Source: Segatella baroniae DSM 16972 = JCM 13447 (GTDB lineage Bacteria > Bacteroidota > Bacteroidia > Bacteroidales > Bacteroidaceae). From it: a stretch of 64,000 nt of DNA. Of this stretch, positions 1 through 8,049 are shown piece by piece. The notes beneath the pieces are model-generated. The model had not been told where the DNA came from. It did not search any database and worked only from the letters and a program-made list of their open reading frames with translations. Position 1 is the stretch's first letter, and every line of letters begins with the position of its first letter. The translations under genes were made by a program, and so were the position numbers. The DNA is taken from assembly GCF_000426585.1 (NCBI RefSeq), contig NZ_AUFQ01000003.1, positions 242,641-306,640 of the forward strand, given 5' to 3'.

Positions 1-49
1 GAGCGGCATGCTTTTGCACGGTTCATGCGGGTTTGTCGGCAATTATTCG

Positions 50-57
50 TACATTTG
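50..57 (+). promoter_or_regulatory. -7 box of rhodanese gene
   Basis: TACATTTG matches the Bacteroidota -7 consensus TAnnTTTG and lies 26 nt before the chosen start at 84. A -33 TTTG at the right spacing is not obvious, so only the -7 element is called. Confidence 0.5.
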
Positions 58-83
58 CAGCACGTAAATTAAAGAGAAACGAA

Positions 84-464
84 ATGAAAAAGAACATCAT
101 AGCACTCATCGGCGCCATGGCTTCACTCTGCGGTTGCGGCAATCCCAACATCAAGACGGTGGACGCCGACCAGTTTGAGAGCCTACTGCTACGCCACAAG
201 ATACAACTGGTGGACGTGCGCACACCCGAGGAATTTGCCAACGGCTTCATACCGTCGGCCGTCAACATCGACGTGAAGCAGGACGGATTCAGCGAAAAAG
301 CCGAGCAGATTCTGAGCAAGGACAAGCCGGTCGGCGTTTATTGCCGCTCGGGCAAGCGGAGTCTGGTGGGCGCCAACATGCTGGTGAAGTCGCAGTTCAA
401 GGTGGTCAACCTGAAAGGTGGCATTATCGAGTGGATGGAAAAAGGCAAAAGAATACAAAAATAA
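84..464 (+). CDS. Rhodanese-domain lipoprotein
   Basis: A 126-residue protein with an N-terminal lipoprotein signal (lipobox LCGC, Cys18) and one rhodanese domain. The active-site loop CRSGKRS holds the catalytic cysteine near residue 87, and VDVRTPEEF is the usual early rhodanese motif. By family it would carry a sulfane sulfur as a persulfide or act in thiol chemistry, here tethered in the cell envelope. The substrate is unknown. I chose the ATG at 84 over the in-frame ATG at 33 because it gives a clean lipoprotein signal and leaves the -7 box upstream. The gene is convergent with the Crp-family gene, with only 11 bp between the stops. A hairpin covers this junction. Confidence 0.88.
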   Translation: MKKNIIALIGAMASLCGCGNPNIKTVDADQFESLLLRHKIQLVDVRTPEEFANGFIPSAVNIDVKQDGFSEKAEQILSKDKPVGVYCRSGKRSLVGANMLVKSQFKVVNLKGGIIEWMEKGKRIQK

Positions 465-466
465 GG

Positions 467-495
467 GGAAACGGCCTACAAGGAAAGCCGTTTCC
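467..495. terminator. Hairpin between convergent stops
   Basis: Perfect 9-bp arms GGAAACGGC (467-475) and GCCGTTTCC (487-495). It starts just after the rhodanese stop (464) and runs into the last codons of the convergent Crp-family gene (stop at 476). There is no strong T-tract, so it may be a weak bidirectional terminator or only a stabilising 3' hairpin. Confidence 0.5.
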
Positions 496-1150
496 TGTCC
501 AATATCCTAATCTCCTTGCCCTTGACAAGGATAATGCCTTCTTTCTCCAAGTCGGCAAGCACGCGGAGCAAGGAGAACTTCTGAATGCCGAACGAATCGG
601 CGATGGCCTGGCGCGAATGGTGGAGATGGATGGTGTCGCCGCCTTGCTCGCCCGCCGTCTCCAACAGGAGACAGGCCACTTTCTCACGGATGGTGAAGAG
701 ACTCAGCACCCGCATCTTCCGGGTGAGGAAGACGTCGATGTTGCTCAATATGCGTATGAAGTTCATGCGGAGCGTCTCGTCGACGTCAATCAGGCGTTGG
801 AGGTCGGCCGGCCGCAGGCGCAAGACGGTGACCTCGCTGTCGGTCTCCACGCTCACGGGCATGGCATTGTCTTTCGCGAAGACGAAAGCCGGGGCCACCA
901 GGTTGCCCGGCCGGAGCCTGCTGACCTCTATTTGCTTGCCCGACACCGACGACATGCGACAGACAAGCGTGCCCGTCAGCACGATGTCGGCCCACTCGCA
1001 GGGCATGCCGGCCAAGGCGTAGACGTCGTGGCGGGCGAACCTGACGAGCTTGTAGTCGACACCGCCCAACGCAAACGCTATCCCAGCGGGGGACAGTCCG
1101 GCGAACAAGGGACATTTCGCAAGGGCTTCCATCAATTGTTCGGACGACAT
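476..1150 (-). CDS. Crp/Fnr-family transcription regulator
   Basis: A 224-residue protein. The N-terminal two thirds is a cyclic-nucleotide-binding beta-roll fold (about residues 10-120), followed by a long dimer helix (LRMNFIRILSNIDVFLTRKM) and a C-terminal winged helix around residues 172-220 (HHSRQAIADSFGIQ then SLLRVLADLEKEG). There is no Fnr-type N-terminal cysteine cluster, so an oxygen-sensing iron-sulfur role is unlikely. The effector is unknown. The ATG at 1150 matches the usual start of the family. It lies alone on the minus strand, downstream of the GHL10 gene. Confidence 0.88.
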   Translation of the reverse strand: MSSEQLMEALAKCPLFAGLSPAGIAFALGGVDYKLVRFARHDVYALAGMPCEWADIVLTGTLVCRMSSVSGKQIEVSRLRPGNLVAPAFVFAKDNAMPVSVETDSEVTVLRLRPADLQRLIDVDETLRMNFIRILSNIDVFLTRKMRVLSLFTIREKVACLLLETAGEQGGDTIHLHHSRQAIADSFGIQKFSLLRVLADLEKEGIILVKGKEIRILDRKRLSL

Positions 1151-1180
1151 ACGATGCTATGAAAACAATGATTCATCTAC

Positions 1181-2665
1181 TTAAAAACGCACTTTTCGTT
1201 TGGCGCCCTTGCTCTCGTTGCTCATCCGGTCGAGGGCGGTGACGACATAGACGCTGCGGCCCTGAAGCGCGGAAGCCGGCAGTCGGTACATCGGGCGGTG
1301 CGTGATCTCGACTATCTTGGAGGCGTCTTCCAGATTGACATGCTCCTTTGCGTCAAACCGATAGACGACATATTTGGCCGCCACATCATCCCACTTGCGG
1401 CCCTTCGGGGCCGTCCAGAAGAGCACCGGGCCGTCTTCGGTGTCCAGCAGCTTGAGCTTGCGCGGCTTCTTGGGTGCCTTTCCGTCGATGAAAGGCATGG
1501 CGGGCATGAGCGCGGGATACTTCCAGTAATAATCACGAAGCGTACTTCCGATGTTGCCGACGTTGTCGACGGCAGCCTTGGCATACCAAAGCACCGTTCC
1601 CTTCACGTTGCGCATCTGCTGATGGAGCTTGTGCTTGGCAGGCAACTGGTGGCTGGAGGGATTGGCGGGGTCGGCAAACTTGGCCGTCCTGACGATGTCC
1701 TCGCCGATGAACAGGGGGCGTCCGGCGGCATGGCGGTTCCACCAGGTGATGAGCGTCCGGTAGTCGGCGGCCTTGTTTCCTATCTCCCAGTAAATCTGCG
1801 GTACGGTATAGTCCACCCATCCCTTGTTGATCCAGAAGAGAACGTCGGCATAGAGGTCGTCGTAATTGGAGAGTCCGTTCGTGTCGCTGCCGTTGAGCGG
1901 GTCTTGTTTCTTGTTGCGATAAATGCCGAAAGGCGAGACGCCGAACTTGACCCATGGCTTGATGGAATGTATCGTGTCGTTCAATTGCCGGATAAAAAGA
2001 TTCACATTGTCACGCCGCCAGTCGGCAATGTTCTTGAAACCGTTGTTGTATTGGCGGAAAGTCTCCTGGTCGGGAATCGGCAGTCCGGCAGCCGGATAAG
2101 GATAGAAGTAGTCGTCGATGTGGAAGCCATCTATGTCGTAACGGCGTACAATGTCGGCGGCGACCCGGCAAATGTAGTCCCGATTGGCGGGCAACCCTGG
2201 ATTGAGAATCAGCTGTTGGTCGTAGCTGAACGTGCGTTCCGGGTCTGCCACGCCGACATGGTTGGCCGCCAAGAGGCCCGTCGACTTGGTCTTGGCCCGA
2301 TAGGGATTGATCCAGGCATGCAGTTCCATGCCCCTACGGTGACACTCGTCGACCATCCATTCCAACGGATCCCAATAGGGAGACGGCACCTGGCCCTGCG
2401 TTCCCGTGAGAAAACGGCTCCACGGCTCGTAGGGGCTGGGATAAAGCGCGTCGCACTCGGCCCTCACTTGAAAGATGATGGCATTGACACCGTCGCGCCG
2501 CAGCTCGTTCAGCTGGTAAGACAATGTGGATTTCATCTGTTCGGTGCCCATGCCTTGGAACTGGCCGTTGACAATCTGAATCCAAGCACCACGGAATTCC
2601 CGCTTGTTCTGTGCGCCCAAAGGAAGCGCCAAGAACAAAACAAGGAACAAAAGACAGTTCTTCAT
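1181..2665 (-). CDS. Glycoside-hydrolase-like family 10 (DUF187/YngK-type) secreted protein
   Basis: A 494-residue exported protein. A signal peptide (MKNCLLFLVLFLALPLGAQ) is followed by REFRGAWIQ, the standard opening of the GHL10/DUF187 TIM-barrel family. Typical blocks follow: HAWINPYRAK, DGFHIDDYFYPYP and KFGVSPFGIYRN. The C-terminal 100 residues look like a fibronectin-type extension (APKKPRKLKLLDTEDGPVLFW). Members are thought to act on cell-envelope or other glycans. No substrate can be read from the sequence. I used the ATG at 2665 rather than a longer ORF start at 2806, because the extension has no signal peptide and overlaps the divergent DUF5686 promoter. A possible minus-strand -7 box, TATTTTTG, lies at 2695-2688. 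Confidence 0.88.
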   Translation of the reverse strand: MKNCLLFLVLFLALPLGAQNKREFRGAWIQIVNGQFQGMGTEQMKSTLSYQLNELRRDGVNAIIFQVRAECDALYPSPYEPWSRFLTGTQGQVPSPYWDPLEWMVDECHRRGMELHAWINPYRAKTKSTGLLAANHVGVADPERTFSYDQQLILNPGLPANRDYICRVAADIVRRYDIDGFHIDDYFYPYPAAGLPIPDQETFRQYNNGFKNIADWRRDNVNLFIRQLNDTIHSIKPWVKFGVSPFGIYRNKKQDPLNGSDTNGLSNYDDLYADVLFWINKGWVDYTVPQIYWEIGNKAADYRTLITWWNRHAAGRPLFIGEDIVRTAKFADPANPSSHQLPAKHKLHQQMRNVKGTVLWYAKAAVDNVGNIGSTLRDYYWKYPALMPAMPFIDGKAPKKPRKLKLLDTEDGPVLFWTAPKGRKWDDVAAKYVVYRFDAKEHVNLEDASKIVEITHRPMYRLPASALQGRSVYVVTALDRMSNESKGAKRKVRF

Positions 2666-2704
2666 CTTGCTATTTCTTATTTCGGCACAAAAATAAGTAT
2701 AAAT

Positions 2705-2735
2705 TTTGGGAATCTGAAAAAAAACTCTACATTTG
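2705..2735 (+). promoter_or_regulatory. Promoter of DUF5686 gene (exact consensus, near-leaderless)
   Basis: TTTG (2705-2708), a 19-bp spacer, then TACATTTG (2728-2735): an exact Bacteroidota promoter. The start codon at 2743 follows the -7 box by only 7 nt, so the transcript should begin within about three bases of the ATG. Confidence 0.75.
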
Positions 2736-2742
2736 TAACTAA

Positions 2743-4845
2743 ATGAAAGTACGCCACATTCATCATAGAACACGCATCCATCTACTGCTGGGATTCTTGT
2801 CGGCAATGCACTTTCTGCCGTCGATGGGCGTCGAACGGCCCGACTTGTCCATGGTGAAACGCATCTTGAACTACGCCCAGCATGTCGACACGACAGGCTG
2901 CTACGGCACCACCACCTACGCCTATACGAAATACACGCTGAACGTCAGCCGCAGAAACGCGGCCCTGCTGGTGGTCCCCAGCATGTATGCCATCGCCCAC
3001 GGGAAAAGGCGCAAGTACATCACGGAGACCTATGAGAAGGTGTGTCTGAAAGGGATTGGCAAATACGAGACGCGCAAGGTGCTCGACATCACGACCATTC
3101 CACACAGACGCCACAGCATGACGACGGTCTTGAAATACATGACTCCGGACTTATACCATGAAACCATCATAGAGAACAGCATATTCTCGCCCTTTCATGT
3201 CAACAACATCAGGTTCTACAAATACTATGTCACCTTTCTCTCCAACGGCACGGCGCGCGTCGCCTTCAAGCCGAAATACACCAACACACAGCTGGTTGTG
3301 GGGCAGGCCATCGTGAACGCGGTCGACGGCAGGGTCATCAGCGCGACACTGAGCGGCGAATACGACATGATCAGATTCAACATGAACCTGTACATGGGCG
3401 AAAAAGGCTTCCGCTCGCTGCTCCCCAAGGACGTCCGGCTGTTCTGCAACTTCAGCTTCATGGGCAGTCGGACGAAAGGCAGCTTCAGGGCGGTCTACAA
3501 CTTGCCTGAAATCAAGCCTGAAGACATGGCCGGAGAAAGCGACGCGGAACGCATGGAGCAAATAAGACCCGTGGCTTTGAACATGGAAGAAACGGCCATC
3601 CTGTCAACCTACGAGGAAGACATGCGGAACAGCCGGGCCGCGCAGGACTCCATCAAGAGCAATACTCCCAAATGGAAAGAACGCCTCTGGGACATGATCG
3701 GCGACAACCTGATCAACCGCATCAAGAGCAACTACGGCAACAAGAACCAGGGATATCTCCGAATAAACCCCATCCTGAACCCGTTGTACATGGGCTACGA
3801 CCACAAACGGGGCTTCACCTATAAGTTTGATGTAAGGACACAATACCTCTTCACACCCAACCGCGAACTGAACCTGCGCTTCAAATCGGGTTACGCCTTC
3901 AAACAGAAACAGTTCTATTTCACCCTCCCCCTCTATTTCTATTACAACAAACGAAGGAACGGCTACATCAATATGGAAGTTGGCAACGGCAATTGGACGC
4001 GCTACCAAAGGGTGACGAAGAAGGCGGAAGACATCATTGAAGACGACGCGAAGAGGCAACAGCGGACACCCGGCACCGACAAGGACGAGACAACGGTGCG
4101 CGAAGACCGGAAGGCTTTCTTCAAAGACACCCGCCTCAAGCTCTCCAACAACTACGACATCAGCGACAACTGGAGCTTCCAGGTGGGGCTCGTCCACCAC
4201 AAGCGCACCGCTGTGGAAAAGGATTTCTACAGAAAAGCCAAGCTGCCCGCCGTCTATCAGTCCGTGGCGCCGACCATGGAGTGGCAGTGGCGGCCCACAG
4301 GGTGGCACGGCCCCTACATAACGCTGGACTGGGAGCGTGGTATCAAGAAGTTCCTGAACGGCGATATCAACTATGAACGGTGGGAGCTGGACGGCCAGTG
4401 GATACTGAGGCCGACGCGCCTGCACAGCATACAGATGCGACTGGGCACCGGATTCTACACACGAAAAGAGGGATATGCCTATTTCCTGGACTATTCCAAC
4501 TTCAGAGAGAACAACATTCCGGGTGGATGGAGCGACGACTGGAGCTGTGACTTCGCACTGTTGAACAGCGACGAGTACAACACTTCCAATTGGTATGCCC
4601 GCAGCAACCTCACGTATGAAAGCCCCATACTGGTCGTTTCGCGCCTGCCATGGTTGGGAAATTTCGTCGAAATGGAGAGAATCTACGTCAACGGACTGTT
4701 CGCGAAAGACCTTCATCCCTATCTGGAAGCCGGTATCGGCTTTACGACCCGCCTGTTCAGCATGGGCGTATTCGTGAACAACAGCAACGGAAGGTTCAAG
4801 GAAGTGGGGTGCAAGTTCGGTTTTGAACTGTTCAGACGCTGGTAG
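2743..4845 (+). CDS. DUF5686 family outer-membrane protein
   Basis: A 700-residue protein with a basic N-terminus and hydrophobic stretch (HLLLGFLSAMHFLPSMG) that could be a signal peptide. The N-terminal half resembles the periplasmic part of the DUF5686 family, and the C-terminal half has alternating beta-strand pattern. It ends in KFGFELFRRW, an aromatic C-terminus typical of beta-barrel outer-membrane proteins. The molecular role of the family is not established. A later in-frame ATG (codon 22) is possible, but the promoter position favours the ATG at 2743. The gene is followed after 21 bp by addA, so the two are probably cotranscribed. Confidence 0.8.
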   Translation: MKVRHIHHRTRIHLLLGFLSAMHFLPSMGVERPDLSMVKRILNYAQHVDTTGCYGTTTYAYTKYTLNVSRRNAALLVVPSMYAIAHGKRRKYITETYEKVCLKGIGKYETRKVLDITTIPHRRHSMTTVLKYMTPDLYHETIIENSIFSPFHVNNIRFYKYYVTFLSNGTARVAFKPKYTNTQLVVGQAIVNAVDGRVISATLSGEYDMIRFNMNLYMGEKGFRSLLPKDVRLFCNFSFMGSRTKGSFRAVYNLPEIKPEDMAGESDAERMEQIRPVALNMEETAILSTYEEDMRNSRAAQDSIKSNTPKWKERLWDMIGDNLINRIKSNYGNKNQGYLRINPILNPLYMGYDHKRGFTYKFDVRTQYLFTPNRELNLRFKSGYAFKQKQFYFTLPLYFYYNKRRNGYINMEVGNGNWTRYQRVTKKAEDIIEDDAKRQQRTPGTDKDETTVREDRKAFFKDTRLKLSNNYDISDNWSFQVGLVHHKRTAVEKDFYRKAKLPAVYQSVAPTMEWQWRPTGWHGPYITLDWERGIKKFLNGDINYERWELDGQWILRPTRLHSIQMRLGTGFYTRKEGYAYFLDYSNFRENNIPGGWSDDWSCDFALLNSDEYNTSNWYARSNLTYESPILVVSRLPWLGNFVEMERIYVNGLFAKDLHPYLEAGIGFTTRLFSMGVFVNNSNGRFKEVGCKFGFELFRRW

Positions 4846-4866
4846 AAAGGCAGAAAGGATAAAGAA

Positions 4867-7800
4867 ATGGCAAGTTTGACGATATATAGAGCGAGTGCGG
4901 GGGCCGGCAAAACATTCACGCTGGCCGTCGAGTATATGACATTGTTGATCAACAATCCTTATGACTTCAAGCGCATTCTGGCCGTCACGTTCACCAACAA
5001 GGCCACGGAAGAGATGAAGCTGAGGATTCTTTCACAGCTGTATGCCCTGGCCTATCTCACCGGCGCGAAGAAAAACGACTATCTGTTGCAGATTCAAGAC
5101 AAGACGGGACTGGGCGAAGGCGTCGTCAGAGAACGGGCGAAGATGGCCCTGCATCTCCTACTCCACAACTTCAACTACTTCAGGGTGGAGACCATCGACA
5201 AGTTTTTCCAAACCGTCTTGCGCAACCTGGCACGCGAATTGGAATTGAACGCGAACCTGACGGTGGCCCTGAACGATATTCAGATTGAAGAGAAGGCCGT
5301 CGACGAAATGATAGAGGAACTCGACGGCAAGTCTCCCGTGCTCCACTGGATTATGGAATACATATCCGATTCCATGCAGGACGACAAGTCGTGGAACGTG
5401 ATTGACAAGATCAAGGACTTCGGAAGAAACATTTTCAAAGACGAATACAAGGCGAACGTTGCCGGAATCAATGAACGTTTTCATGAAAAAGGCTTCTTCA
5501 ATGCCTTCAAAAAACAATTGAAAAGCATTGAAGAAGAAGGCGACCGACACATCAAGGAGCAAGGAGATGCGTTCTTCGAACTGCTGGAACAGCACGGGTT
5601 GCAGGAATCGGATTTCAAGAAAAACGCCGTCAATTATTTCACAAAGCTGAAGACCGGCAGATATGTGGACGAGGGAGAGAAGAACATTGTCTACAACAAA
5701 TCCGCGCGAGAGGCGGCCGAAAGCGCGGACGGCTGGGTGCGGAAAGCCGACAAGACGGCGGGGAACGCAGCCTACGAATTGGCCGAGAGCCGGCTGGTGG
5801 AGTTCATTTCCGAGTCGGAAACACTAAGAAAAAGGCAGTTGCGGCAGATTCTCAGCGCCCGCATGATTCGACAACACATCGACCAGTTGCGTCTGCTGAA
5901 ATACATCGAAGAGAAAGTCAGGGACATCAACAACGACCATAACCGTTTCCTCTTGAGCAACACGCAAACGCTGTTGCACGACTTGATAGGTCAAAGCGAT
6001 TCTCCGTTCATCTTCGAGAAAATCGGTGTCATACTGGAACACATCATGATAGACGAGTTTCAGGACACGAGCAACATCCAATGGAACAACTTCAAGGTGC
6101 TCCTGAAGGAGTGCATGAGTCACGAAAACGCGTTCAACCTGATCGTAGGTGACGTCAAGCAAAGCATTTACCGATGGCGTGACGGCAACTGGCGGTTGCT
6201 GAACAAGCTGGAGCAGCAGTTCAATCCACAGCAAATCGAGTCGGAAACGCTGGCTACGAATTATCGTTCGGACGCCAACATCATTCATTTCAACAACAAA
6301 TTCTTCATGTTTGCCCGGCAAGAGGAATACAATGCGCTCGCCAAAGACACGCCCGCAGAAGCCGAAGAACTGTTGAAAGCATATTCGGATGTGGCGCAAC
6401 GGATTCCGCCAGGCAAAGACGTGCCGCGTGGTCTTGTGGAAATCAAATTGCTTGAAAGCAAATCCAACAGCTATGTCACGGAGACCTTGGAGCATGTGGG
6501 CCGAAAGGTGCAGGAGTTGTTGGACGCCGGAGCCAGGGAGAGTGACATTGCGATACTCGTTAGAAACAACTCGACGATTCAGGACATAGGCGATTACTTC
6601 ATGGAACACATGCCCCATGTCAGGCTGGTCAGCGACGAGGCGTTTCACCTGGACGCCGCTTTGGCTGTGAACATGCTTGTCATGGCGATGCGGGTGATAG
6701 CCGACCCGACAGACCAGATAGCGAAGGCAGCCCTGCTGTTGAACCATCGCAAGAATATCAAAAAGACCGAAGAAAGAATCACCGACATCCTGATCAAGGG
6801 GAAAAGCGTGGACGAACAACTGCCGACGGCCTTCATACAGCACCTGGAGGAATTGTCCGTCATGCCTGTCATGGACATGGTGGAGAAAATATACCACATC
6901 TTCGACCTGAAAGATTTGGACAAGCAAAGCGCATACGTGTGCGCTTTCTTTGACGAGTTGGGGAATTTTCTCAACGAAAATGTGGCGGATGTTGTTTCAT
7001 TCCTCAAGTATTGGGACGAAGACCTGCACAAGAAATCCATCCAGAGCAGCGAACAAAAGGGAATCAGGCTCATCACCATCCATAAAAGCAAAGGTCTGGA
7101 ATTTGACCACGTCATCATGCCTTTCTGCGACTGGCTCTTGGAAAAGCGCAACACCATTTGGTGCAAGCCGACCGAAGCTCCCTATGACCAACTCAGCTTG
7201 ATTCCCGTCGATTTCGACAAGAGCAAAATGCTCAACAGTATCTTTGCGCAGGACTACAAGATAGAGCATTTACAGAACATGGTGGACAATCTGAACCTGC
7301 TGTACGTTGGTTTTACACGTGCCAAGCGCAACCTTTTCGTGTATGGACAAAAGGGATGTTCCGACAAGAACAGGTCGAAGCTGCTTGAAGACTTCATAAA
7401 GGGAGACTCCTACTCTTTCGGAGAACTGGACATTCCTATGGAGAAAGAACAGGATGAGACCAAGACTGACAACATCTTTGAGGTCAAGCCGCAGGATGTT
7501 GCCATCCAAATAAAGAACTACAAGACCATCGTGGACTTCAGACAAAGCAACAAGAGCAAGGACTTTGTCAACGGTGAAGAGGACGACGAGGGCACACAAC
7601 GACAATATATAAAGATGGGGAATGTATTCCATCAGATATTCGCGTCGATTGGAACAACGGCCGACATACCGACCGTGCTGGCGACGCTGGAGCACGATGG
7701 CGTCCTGTTCGACAACTATCTGACCTACGACAAGGTCAAGACAATGCTGCAAAAACGATTCGACAACCCGACGGTCAAGGATTGGTTCTCGGACAGGTGG

Positions 7801-8049
7801 GATTTGCACAACGAATGCTCCATCCTGCGCTACGATCCCATAGCGGGAAAATTGATGGAGCGCAGGCCCGACCGCGTGATGACCGACGGCCAGGAAATGA
7901 TTGTCGTTGATTTCAAGTTCGGCACTCCGAAGGAAGAACACCGAAGACAGGTGAGCGAATACATGCAGCTGCTGAGAGAAATGGGACATACCAATGTAAA
8001 GGGTTATCTCTGGTATGTTTACACCAACAAGATAGATGAAGTAAAATGA
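4867..8049 (+). CDS. addA: AddA-like UvrD-family helicase-nuclease
   Basis: A 1060-residue superfamily 1 helicase. Walker A (ASAGAGKT) is at residues 9-16, Walker B/motif II (MIDEFQDTS) near 395, and GDVKQSIYRWRDGNW near 427. Later come HKSKGLEFDHVI and YVGFTRAKRNLFVYG. The C-terminus has a PD-(D/E)XK nuclease domain with VVDFKFG near residue 1013. With addB it should form the two-subunit helicase-nuclease that resects double-strand breaks for RecA-dependent repair, the AddAB equivalent of RecBCD. It overlaps addB by 4 bp (ATGA), so the subunits are translationally coupled. The N-terminus is short and typical (MASLTIYRASAGAGKT). Confidence 0.9.
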   Translation: MASLTIYRASAGAGKTFTLAVEYMTLLINNPYDFKRILAVTFTNKATEEMKLRILSQLYALAYLTGAKKNDYLLQIQDKTGLGEGVVRERAKMALHLLLHNFNYFRVETIDKFFQTVLRNLARELELNANLTVALNDIQIEEKAVDEMIEELDGKSPVLHWIMEYISDSMQDDKSWNVIDKIKDFGRNIFKDEYKANVAGINERFHEKGFFNAFKKQLKSIEEEGDRHIKEQGDAFFELLEQHGLQESDFKKNAVNYFTKLKTGRYVDEGEKNIVYNKSAREAAESADGWVRKADKTAGNAAYELAESRLVEFISESETLRKRQLRQILSARMIRQHIDQLRLLKYIEEKVRDINNDHNRFLLSNTQTLLHDLIGQSDSPFIFEKIGVILEHIMIDEFQDTSNIQWNNFKVLLKECMSHENAFNLIVGDVKQSIYRWRDGNWRLLNKLEQQFNPQQIESETLATNYRSDANIIHFNNKFFMFARQEEYNALAKDTPAEAEELLKAYSDVAQRIPPGKDVPRGLVEIKLLESKSNSYVTETLEHVGRKVQELLDAGARESDIAILVRNNSTIQDIGDYFMEHMPHVRLVSDEAFHLDAALAVNMLVMAMRVIADPTDQIAKAALLLNHRKNIKKTEERITDILIKGKSVDEQLPTAFIQHLEELSVMPVMDMVEKIYHIFDLKDLDKQSAYVCAFFDELGNFLNENVADVVSFLKYWDEDLHKKSIQSSEQKGIRLITIHKSKGLEFDHVIMPFCDWLLEKRNTIWCKPTEAPYDQLSLIPVDFDKSKMLNSIFAQDYKIEHLQNMVDNLNLLYVGFTRAKRNLFVYGQKGCSDKNRSKLLEDFIKGDSYSFGELDIPMEKEQDETKTDNIFEVKPQDVAIQIKNYKTIVDFRQSNKSKDFVNGEEDDEGTQRQYIKMGNVFHQIFASIGTTADIPTVLATLEHDGVLFDNYLTYDKVKTMLQKRFDNPTVKDWFSDRWDLHNECSILRYDPIAGKLMERRPDRVMTDGQEMIVVDFKFGTPKEEHRRQVSEYMQLLREMGHTNVKGYLWYVYTNKIDEVK

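Noticed and set aside
33..83. Longer N-terminus for the rhodanese protein
   Set aside because: The extension MSAIIRTFAARKLKRNE would spoil the lipoprotein signal, and it overlaps the -7 box.
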